The notes under the pieces are model-generated. The model was given only the letters and a program-made list of their open reading frames with translations. It did not search any database and was not told the DNA's origin. This document shows positions 57,777 to 64,000 of a DNA stretch of 64,000 nucleotides, one piece after another. Each line of letters opens with the position of its first letter. The stretch's first letter is position 1. The translations under genes were made by a program, and so were the position numbers. This stretch comes from Luteithermobacter gelatinilyticus (GTDB taxonomy: Bacteria > Pseudomonadota > Alphaproteobacteria > Sphingomonadales > Emcibacteraceae): assembly GCF_005849285.1 (NCBI RefSeq), contig NZ_CP040517.1:2796501-2860500 (forward strand), given 5' to 3'.

Positions 57777-59464
57777 GACCGCTCTCCCAGAGCAATATGA
57801 AAGGCCCGCAAAACCTCTTCGGGATTGATCTGCCGCCAGCGGGCCGTCACGTGCCGGTCCGGACGGATCAGATAAAAACTGCCCGCCGCCGCCCCATAAG
57901 CTTTGAACACAGGGGCATGGATGCGCCGGTCGAGGATAATGGGCGTGAAACTTTCCTCTCCCACGGCCAGCCGCTCAAACAGCGCGCGGACCTTCCCGGG
58001 CACCGTCCCGTCTTCGGAAAAATAAAAACCGCTGAACCCCCGGCCCAGATGGTCCAAGAGATAATCGTTATCCCCCAATCTGCGGTTGAAGACGGCCGCA
58101 CCCCGGCCCGGGCCGGCGCTGAACTCGGCATCCCGGTCCGCAAAACTGGTCAGCGGGCTGTCCACATAGGTATAGGGCTGTACCTGTCGGGGATCGACAA
58201 ACTGCCGGGTGAAATCATGATGCAGCGCCAGCGACAAAGCGGCCCGGCGCATCAGCGCATAGCCGGGGCTCGGCGGGGTCATGAACTTCGCACTTTTGGA
58301 GGCATTGGCGAACACGTCCAATGTGGCGCCGCGCCGTTCGGGCGTGTAACTGTCCAGCAGGCTCTCGGGCGCAAACCCCTGGACCACATAAGCCAGTTTC
58401 CAGGCGGCATTGGTGGCGTCCGAAAAGCCGTTATTGAGCCCCCGCACCCCGAATATGGGCACCAGATGGGCGGAATCGCCGATAAACAGCACCCGCCCCA
58501 CCCGATACTCATCCAGGCACAGACTATAAGCCTTATACAGGCTCCACCATTCCAGGGCCCACGGACCCCGGTGGCCAATCATGTCCAAAATGGCCTGAAT
58601 GCGTCGGCGGATCTCCCCTTCCTCCAACGCCGTCTCTTCCGATTCCCCCTCCTGAAGCTGATAATCTATGCGCCAGATATTATCCGGCTGTTTGTGGATC
58701 AGAATGGTCGCCTTGGCGGCATCCCGCGTAATGCCTTCCGGTTCGAAAAAGGCGCGGCGTTCGGTGGGGAAATCATGATCCATCTGAATATCCACAATCA
58801 CATAACGGCCTTCATACGCCTCCCCTTTCAGTTTCAGGCCCAGCGTCTCGCGCACCCGGGACCGCCCGCCATCCGCCGCCAACAGCCAGTCCGTTTTCAA
58901 CTCATAGGCCCCTTCCGGCGTTTGCACCGTGAGCCGCACCCCGTCCATATCCTGCCGGACATCCGTGACCTTATTCTGCCAACGCATCTCAATCAGCGGT
59001 GAAGCCATCGCTTTTTCCGCCAGAAACTGTTCAATATATTGTTGTTGCAAGTTATACATGGGTTTGAAGCGGTCTTCGGCGCTGTGCGGCATTTCCAGCC
59101 GGTAAATCATCCTGTTTTTGTAATAACAGCGCCCATGGGTCCAACCGAGTCCCTTGGCGGTGAACGCCTCATGCACCCCGAGTTGTTGCAGGGTTTCATA
59201 ACTATGGCGGGAAATGCAGATGGCCCGACTGCCATCATTCAGCGTGTCCTTTTCATCCATCACCACTACGCGCACCCCGTGCCGCGCCAGTTCCAGCGCC
59301 GCCGTAAGGCCCACCGGCCCCGCCCCCACAATGGTCACGGGGTGGCGGATGTCCAGCTCGTGCGCCGCTTTTTCCATTTCTTCCATTTCCGGGGGCCGGA
59401 CAAAAGGAAAATGCGGATACCGGAAATATAACGAGTCATTCGGGTTTTTGCCGGCCGGGCGCAT
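57773..59464 (-). CDS. FAD-dependent aromatic monooxygenase (PHBH/MhpA type)
   Basis: Single-component flavin hydroxylase, 563 residues from ATG 59464, which follows an AGAGGTG ribosome site by 5 bases. The FAD motif is TIVGAGPVGLTAALELARHG; the middle DG motif is WLLAADGGRSRVRETLG; and GRVLFIGDSAHLVPIFGVRG is the second FAD site, followed by NNGFSDATNAAWKLA. The C-terminal thioredoxin-like part resembles phenol/3-hydroxyphenylpropionate hydroxylases. The substrate is unknown. No ring-cleavage gene is adjacent. The divergent LuxR-type gene 135 bp away is a likely regulator. A longer frame to 60145 runs through that regulator and is rejected. Confidence 0.88.
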   Translation of the reverse strand: MRPAGKNPNDSLYFRYPHFPFVRPPEMEEMEKAAHELDIRHPVTIVGAGPVGLTAALELARHGVRVVVMDEKDTLNDGSRAICISRHSYETLQQLGVHEAFTAKGLGWTHGRCYYKNRMIYRLEMPHSAEDRFKPMYNLQQQYIEQFLAEKAMASPLIEMRWQNKVTDVRQDMDGVRLTVQTPEGAYELKTDWLLAADGGRSRVRETLGLKLKGEAYEGRYVIVDIQMDHDFPTERRAFFEPEGITRDAAKATILIHKQPDNIWRIDYQLQEGESEETALEEGEIRRRIQAILDMIGHRGPWALEWWSLYKAYSLCLDEYRVGRVLFIGDSAHLVPIFGVRGLNNGFSDATNAAWKLAYVVQGFAPESLLDSYTPERRGATLDVFANASKSAKFMTPPSPGYALMRRAALSLALHHDFTRQFVDPRQVQPYTYVDSPLTSFADRDAEFSAGPGRGAAVFNRRLGDNDYLLDHLGRGFSGFYFSEDGTVPGKVRALFERLAVGEESFTPIILDRRIHAPVFKAYGAAAGSFYLIRPDRHVTARWRQINPEEVLRAFHIALGERS

Positions 59465-59599
59465 GGAACACCTCTTGTGTTTGTGGACCGGACAATCATA
59501 TCCGGTTTGCAGGGGGCTGTCTGTCCCCTTTGCCGGGGGACAGGCCCCGCTGAGCCCCGCCATATTGCCCGGGTCCATCCCATATGGTATAGCCGGGTT

Positions 59600-60340
59600 A
59601 TGGTCACGAAATCCCCCAAATCCTTTCCCTTCAAAGCCCTGGCTGAATGTACTCGCGATTCCGGCGGGGCGGCATTTGCGGATGCGTTTGCCCGGATGCT
59701 GGAACAAGAACTTCGGGTCGATCAGTGTATGTTGTTTGTCTGGCGCGAAGACCAGCCCATGCGCTGTCTGCTGTCGCTGAACTTCCAGGATAAAACCCTG
59801 GCGCGCCCTCTCGCCGGCGCCTATATCGGGGGCGGCTACCTTCAGGACCCCAATCTCGACCTTCTGAAAAATGCGCCGTCTGGAGAATGGCAAATTATCC
59901 GTTTTCGGGACGTGGAACAGGGGTTCCCGGAAGAGTATCGCAACCGTTTTTTCAGCATTCCGGGCATCATCGACAAGATCTCCCTGATCCGCCGGGATCA
60001 GGACCAAGTTTATTACCTCAATCTCTATCGCAGCCGGGATCATGGCCCGTTCGGCGACCAGAACCCCTTGCAGGAAGAGGATTTTGCGGCCCTGATCGGT
60101 TCGCTGCTGCTCAGCCATTTTCGGCATATGAGGCCGGGTCTCCATGCTGGCCCCCTGTCTTTCCTGTCACCGCAGGAACAAACCGTTTGCAGCGGCATTC
60201 TCCAAGGCCAAAAAACCGAACGCATTGCCCATGAAATGGGGGTCTCTCCCCATACCGTCACCACCTACCGCAAGCGGGCCTATACCAAGCTGGGCATACG
60301 TTCCCGGGCAGAATTGTTTGAGTTATGCCGTGAAGCATAA
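59600..60340 (+). CDS. LuxR-type transcriptional regulator
   Basis: Regulator of 246 residues with a C-terminal LuxR helix-turn-helix: LSPQEQTVCSGILQGQKTER, then IAHEMGVSPHTVTTYRKRAY and TKLGIRSRAELFEL. The N-terminal 170 residues are a GAF-like or otherwise unnamed sensing domain (VDQCMLFVWREDQPMRCLL). No phosphorylation or homoserine-lactone residues are obvious. It is divergent from the flavin monooxygenase gene, a typical regulator-target layout. ATG 59600 is preferred over 59477, which lies in the monooxygenase leader. Confidence 0.85.
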   Translation: MVTKSPKSFPFKALAECTRDSGGAAFADAFARMLEQELRVDQCMLFVWREDQPMRCLLSLNFQDKTLARPLAGAYIGGGYLQDPNLDLLKNAPSGEWQIIRFRDVEQGFPEEYRNRFFSIPGIIDKISLIRRDQDQVYYLNLYRSRDHGPFGDQNPLQEEDFAALIGSLLLSHFRHMRPGLHAGPLSFLSPQEQTVCSGILQGQKTERIAHEMGVSPHTVTTYRKRAYTKLGIRSRAELFELCREA

Positions 60341-60358
60341 TTCCGCCCCGCGTTCCGC

Positions 60359-61276
60359 CTATTCCGGCTGGGGCAGGGCAGCCTCTCTTCTGGGGCCGGC
60401 ATTGGCACGATGCGGCGCATCCCCTTCGCGGACGCCAATCAATACCCGAAAAGCTTCTGCATTGGCGGCCACCACAATCGCCAGCATGAAAAAGGTCAGC
60501 AGCCCCGCCGGAATATTCACCACCAGCGTCGCCACCACATAATGCAGATCAAGCTGTTCGGTTATGGCCTGCAACAGCCGGGTCATCACATAGGCATAAA
60601 TGGTGATGGGCAAAAACGCCCGAAAGGTCAGCAGCCACAGCGCCAGACTATATCCCCGGGTTTTGTCCCAGACATCCCGCAAGGTCATGCTGCGCCGGCC
60701 GAGCGCGATACCGGCCGTAAAAAGGGACAGGCGCACCAGAAAAGGCGAAACCAGCAACATCACCACAAAGGTGCATTTAAGGACAATTTCGTTCAACTGG
60801 TTCTGACTAAAAGCCTCTCCCTGACTTTGATAATAAAACAACGCCACAAGTGACAGCAGGATGGTTGGGATTACCAGTGCCAGAGAAATCACCACCACCC
60901 GCAAAAGGCTGCGCAGCAAACGGCCCGGGGAAAACCCACCACCGGTGAACCCCTGTTTAAGCAGCCGGCCATAGGTCGCCAGTTCCGCCCCCAGCAGAAA
61001 CTGCCGGTACCAGACCAGGGCAAAAGCCGCCGTCACCAGACTGAGCAGATAAGAGGCCTCAAAGGAAAGCCCATAGGCGCGGGGCAGATATTCTTCCAAA
61101 AGCCGCAGCAACAGCCAGAGCACGAGCGGCCCCAAGGACAGCCGGATAAAATGACGGATATGATTTTGGAAGAATGTGTAACTTTCCGAAATGGACGACC
61201 CGACATGAAATTTTTCTGTTTTACTCAAAACCCGTCGCTCCCTTGCCGACATGCCCCCTTTTCGGGCACGGTTCAT
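60359..61276 (-). CDS. Polytopic membrane protein of unknown function
   Basis: Membrane protein of 305 residues (from ATG 61276) with about six hydrophobic spans, for example FIRLSLGPLVLWLLLRLLEE, LLRVVVISLALVIPTILLSL, FVVMLLVSPFLVRLSLFTAG and VVATLVVNIPAGLLTFFMLA. The N-terminal cytoplasmic part is basic and the C-terminal 25 residues are soluble. No family was recognised. ATG 61276 has AGGGA five bases upstream; a TTG at 61336 and an ATG at 61252 are alternatives. It converges on the LuxR-type gene and is divergent from the DUF1223 gene. Confidence 0.7.
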   Translation of the reverse strand: MNRARKGGMSARERRVLSKTEKFHVGSSISESYTFFQNHIRHFIRLSLGPLVLWLLLRLLEEYLPRAYGLSFEASYLLSLVTAAFALVWYRQFLLGAELATYGRLLKQGFTGGGFSPGRLLRSLLRVVVISLALVIPTILLSLVALFYYQSQGEAFSQNQLNEIVLKCTFVVMLLVSPFLVRLSLFTAGIALGRRSMTLRDVWDKTRGYSLALWLLTFRAFLPITIYAYVMTRLLQAITEQLDLHYVVATLVVNIPAGLLTFFMLAIVVAANAEAFRVLIGVREGDAPHRANAGPRREAALPQPE

Positions 61277-61401
61277 GCGCGTCCCTACCAAACGCCCCAG
61301 GGCCGGAGACCTCCCGGGCATCTGCCGCCATCCCAAAACTGTGTCGTTTCATCACCATAGTGTGATTGGCAGTTGAACGTTAAAAAATATACCTTTAAAG
61401 C

Positions 61402-62169
61402 ATGAAAAAGACATTATCATTTGTGCAGTTTTTATCTTTTTTTGTGGTTCTCTTGCCGGGACTGGTTCTGCATGCCCCCGCCCTGACGGAAGAACGGCTT
61501 TCCGTTGTTGAGCTGTTCACGTCCCAGGGATGCAGTTCCTGCCCGCCAGCAGACGAACTGCTGCATGAATTAAGCCAGCAGGAAAATATTCTGGCGCTGA
61601 GCTTCAATATTGACTACTGGAATTATCTGGGCTGGAAGGATAGTTTCGCCAAGCCGGAATTTTCCGCCCGGCAACGGGAGTATAACCGCAGCCTGGGACG
61701 CCGCAACGTCTATACGCCGCAAATGATCATTAACGGTCGGGAAGCCGTGGTCGGATCGCGTAAGGAACAGGTGTATCGCACCCTGGAAGATGCGGACCTG
61801 AAACCCGCCGCCCGTCCCCGGATCACCCTGAACCACCAGAAGAACCTGATCCACCTTACCATAGCCGCCGGAGAAACCCGCCGCCCAGCAACCATCTGGC
61901 TGATTGCCTATGACATTGATGAAACCGTAGACATCAAAGGCGGCGAACTGGCCGGACAGACCCGCCATTACCGTAATGTGGTGCGGGCGCTGAAACCGCT
62001 TGGCAGCTGGACGGGACAGGAAACCCGGCTCACCTTTGACCCGTTGACCACGGTGGGGGGACTTTGTGACCGGCTGGCGGTGCTGGTCCAGGCACAAAAA
62101 ACCGGACCGATTCTGTCCGCCGCGCAAATCGATTTTAAAGCTTCTGTCTATAATAATAACCCCGAGTAA
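61402..62169 (+). CDS. DUF1223 thioredoxin-like exported protein
   Basis: Exported protein of 255 residues with a signal peptide (MKKTLSFVQFLSFFVVLLPG). The DUF1223 start is VVELFTSQGCSSCPPADELL, a thioredoxin-like fold with a CSSC motif. YTPQMIINGREAVVGS is the second conserved block. The role is unknown; the CSSC pair suggests periplasmic thiol chemistry. In Alphaproteobacteria the gene is commonly near acnA, as here. It ends in a strong terminator. Confidence 0.88.
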   Translation: MKKTLSFVQFLSFFVVLLPGLVLHAPALTEERLSVVELFTSQGCSSCPPADELLHELSQQENILALSFNIDYWNYLGWKDSFAKPEFSARQREYNRSLGRRNVYTPQMIINGREAVVGSRKEQVYRTLEDADLKPAARPRITLNHQKNLIHLTIAAGETRRPATIWLIAYDIDETVDIKGGELAGQTRHYRNVVRALKPLGSWTGQETRLTFDPLTTVGGLCDRLAVLVQAQKTGPILSAAQIDFKASVYNNNPE

Positions 62170-62195
62170 CCTCTCATTACCCCCCACAACTGGAT

Positions 62196-62227
62196 GGGCT
62201 TTGCCATACATTTTGCCGGCAAAGCCC
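62196..62227 (+). terminator. Terminator of the DUF1223 gene
   Basis: A perfect 10-bp stem (GGGCTTTGCC / GGCAAAGCCC) with a 12-base loop is followed by TTTTTT, starting 27 bases after the stop codon. Confidence 0.9.
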
Positions 62228-62281
62228 TTTTTTATGGGGGAGTAATGGCTTATAGAGGAGTAATGCAGGCCACTGTCTCAT

Positions 62282-62321
62282 TTTGGGACACTTTGGGACA
62301 CTTTGGCACATTTCAGCACAG
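62282..62321. repeat. Degenerate 10-bp tandem array upstream of the SBBP gene
   Basis: TTTGGGACAC occurs twice, then TTTGGCACAT and TTCAGCACAG, in four successive 10-base units. The spacer 62228-62473 shows in addition a 7-bp hairpin (GGACTCC / GGAGTCC, 62394-62400 and 62421-62427) and a tiny 15-codon frame at 62406-62453 that is not claimed as a gene. Confidence 0.7.
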
Positions 62322-62473
62322 GGACTAGGCAAAATCGTCCTATTGGCAGGGTTTCGGGGCCGTGATAGAGTTTTGATATCAAGAAAATATTAAGGACTCC
62401 GGGCCATGATCAGTCCTGAAGGAGTCCGGTCGGGAAAGAGGCTCCCGTCATAGCGTTGAACAAAGTGGTCCCC

Positions 62474-64000
62474 ATGTCGAACTTTACGCTGATCACTCTG
62501 GATACTGGCTTACTGGGCAGTTATTACACGGCGCAGTCCAATTTGCGTACCCTGGCGACGGCCTCCGCCTCTTCGGTGCCCGCAACACCCCCTTCCGGCT
62601 CCAGCCCAAAGGACATCACCCCTTGGGCCAATGAAGGGGAGCAGGACAGTCTTCTGGTCAGCCGATACAACAAGATCCGCAATGAAACCAGCTTTCTTGA
62701 TTTGAATGACGAAGCGGTGAAAAAGGCCGATGGGGATGCGGATTCCGAGGCCCTGTTTGCGCTGTATGTGGCGCTCGACAAACTCAAGACCATTGCCGAC
62801 TATGCCGCCGATGACAACACCCTGGACTCACAGCTCGGCCGCCTCAGCAGCCAGTTCAATACAGGCATGAAGGAAGTCCTGGACTATGTGGCGAATGTGG
62901 AATTGGACAAACTCACACTCCTGGCCGGGGAAAAGAAAGCCGGATATGAATCCGGTATTGCATTGGGCAAGGATCAGTTTGACCTGGTCGGCCGGGTGGT
63001 TTCCATCGGGTCTGCCGACAAGGTCATCTCTGGCCTGAACGGCACGGAATCTTTCACCCTGAACATCAGCAAGTTCACCGATAATGACGATATCCAGATC
63101 AATCTGGCGGACATTGCCGGAGACATCACCCTCAATAGTCTTGTCAGCCATATCAATGCCCAGATCGCGGCGGTCAAGACCCTGAACAGCGAAGGGGAAG
63201 AGGTTGGTAAATACACCACCCGGTTTGCCGTGGAAGAAGTCAGCGAAGGCCGGTTCGCCCTTAAAATCGACGGTCTCAGTTCGGAAAAGCTGACTTTCAC
63301 CGCTGCGGCACCAGAGCCGGCCCTGTATATTACCGGCACCACCAGAGCCTTTGGGGAAAACCGGGAACAGGCCACGCTCAGCAAACTTGAAGATGTGCTT
63401 GCCCCCGCCAGCAGCCGGAAATTTACCGACACCATAGCCGCCACGGATCTGAGTACGCCTCTGCCACCGCTGGAAGATGAGGACGGCAACGAGATAGAGG
63501 CAGAACAGGATCCCTTGCACACCACGGCGGCGGGCACGGCCGTGGACAGTCAGGGAAATGTCTATATCCTGGGTTCCACCGAAGGAGATTTTGACACCCA
63601 GCGCAACGCTGCCGAAACGTCCGATGTCTATCTGAACAAATATGACGCCAATGGCCGGCTGTTATGGTCCCGGCTGGTGGGCGGCACTGGCGCGGCCACA
63701 GCCTATGACATTGCCATTGATGGCGAAGACAACGTCATTATTGCCGGCCAGGCCGACAGTGAACTGGTCAGTTCGGACGTTTTCGACGGCGCGGACAGCT
63801 TTGTGCGCAAATATGATTCGCAGGGCGAAACTTTATGGACCCGCCAGCTTGACACCCTGGCCGAGGATCAGGCCAACGGTCTGGCCATCGACACCAATGG
63901 GGACATTTATGTGACCGGAACCATTCGCGGGCGGCTCGACAGCACCACCACGCCGGGCGGCGGGGAAGATATTTATGTGCTCAAGTTGAGCGGGGAAGAC
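62474..64000 (+). CDS. SBBP beta-propeller repeat protein, 5' part (runs off the window)
   Basis: An open frame of 509 codons runs from ATG 62474 to the right edge without a stop. The first 350 or so residues are not a propeller; residues about 195-232 (FTLNISKFTDNDDIQINLAD, then TLNSLVSHINAQI) resemble the short motifs seen in flagellar hook-associated proteins. From about residue 355 come repeats of some 57 residues: AVDSQGNVYILGSTEGDFD, IAIDGEDNVIIAGQAD and LAIDTNGDIYVTGTIRG, the SBBP propeller pattern. No signal peptide is obvious at the N-terminus. The Caulobacter flagellar regulator FlaEY is a possible relative, from recall and not certain. Confidence 0.8.
   Translation, partial: MSNFTLITLDTGLLGSYYTAQSNLRTLATASASSVPATPPSGSSPKDITPWANEGEQDSLLVSRYNKIRNETSFLDLNDEAVKKADGDADSEALFALYVALDKLKTIADYAADDNTLDSQLGRLSSQFNTGMKEVLDYVANVELDKLTLLAGEKKAGYESGIALGKDQFDLVGRVVSIGSADKVISGLNGTESFTLNISKFTDNDDIQINLADIAGDITLNSLVSHINAQIAAVKTLNSEGEEVGKYTTRFAVEEVSEGRFALKIDGLSSEKLTFTAAAPEPALYITGTTRAFGENREQATLSKLEDVLAPASSRKFTDTIAATDLSTPLPPLEDEDGNEIEAEQDPLHTTAAGTAVDSQGNVYILGSTEGDFDTQRNAAETSDVYLNKYDANGRLLWSRLVGGTGAATAYDIAIDGEDNVIIAGQADSELVSSDVFDGADSFVRKYDSQGETLWTRQLDTLAEDQANGLAIDTNGDIYVTGTIRGRLDSTTTPGGGEDIYVLKLSGED

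Noticed and set aside
62293-62321. Possible sigma-54 promoter (TTGGCAC ... AGCA) before the SBBP gene
   Set aside because: The distance between the GG and GC pairs is 9 bases instead of the required 10, and the downstream half does not read TTGC. It is better described as part of a 10-bp repeat.
62406-62453. 15-codon open frame in the leader of the SBBP gene
   Set aside because: It has a weak ribosome site and no run of regulatory codons; nothing supports a leader peptide.

Overview
The window is a dense, GC-rich chromosomal segment of an alphaproteobacterium. The evidence is gene content and order. A mdh-sucC-sucD-sucA-sucB-lpd cluster is followed by sdhCDAB. A translation and leucine block (ffh-rpsP-rimM-trmD-rplS-leuC-leuD-leuB-asd) lies next to dapF-mtaB-ftsY-yciB. 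A complete system I cytochrome c maturation set (ccmA to ccmI) lies close to acnA and a DUF1223 gene. This is the conserved backbone of Alphaproteobacteria. The exact order cannot be fixed from sequence alone; a marine, aerobic, peptide-consuming lineage such as Kordiimonadales is only a guess. No tRNA, rRNA, CRISPR array or insertion sequence with a transposase was seen.

Layout. 1-0.9 kb: the end of a SulP transporter. 1-10.3 kb: the TCA operon on the minus strand. 10.7-15.1 kb: zapE, two related small orphan proteins on the plus strand, a GFA-family protein and a secreted M28 peptidase. 15.4-17.4 kb: a malyl-CoA lyase/thioesterase-like gene with a mesaconyl-CoA hydratase-like gene. 17.5-18.9 kb: a PA2779/PA2778-type pair. 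19.1-22.5 kb: sdhCDAB. 22.7-23.9 kb: an AT-rich DUF2971 gene bounded by long palindromes. 24-27.9 kb: two exported zinc-peptidase-like proteins. 28-36.4 kb: asd, leuBDC, rplS, trmD, rimM, rpsP, ffh. 36.8-42.9 kb: an outer-membrane barrel, a DASS transporter, dapF, mtaB, ftsY, yciB. 43-51.8 kb: Nudix, a coiled-coil orphan and the ccm genes, split by one small membrane protein on the opposite strand. 51.9-62.2 kb: a small membrane protein, a chemoreceptor, acnA, a flavin monooxygenase with a DUF2783 partner and a divergent LuxR-type regulator, a membrane protein and DUF1223. The right edge holds the first 509 codons of a protein with beta-propeller (SBBP) repeats.

How it fits together. Acetyl-CoA carbon is oxidised through aconitase, 2-oxoglutarate dehydrogenase, succinyl-CoA ligase, succinate dehydrogenase and malate dehydrogenase, nearly all encoded here. 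The lyase/hydratase pair may link this to C4/C5 CoA-ester chemistry. Three exported peptidases, a cysteine-peptidase-like lipoprotein and a dicarboxylate-type transporter suggest use of peptides and organic acids. The ccm genes serve the respiratory chain.

The least explained features are non-coding. They are a dispersed 41-bp palindromic repeat (two full copies and one half copy), a palindrome-bounded AT-rich gene, three regularly spaced operator-like palindromes, and many short perfect tandem duplications of 12-19 bp, mostly in spacers but sometimes in frame within genes. Two coding oddities stand out: ccmA has no ATG, GTG or TTG where its conserved N-terminus begins, and two adjacent small genes are diverged copies of one unrecognised family.
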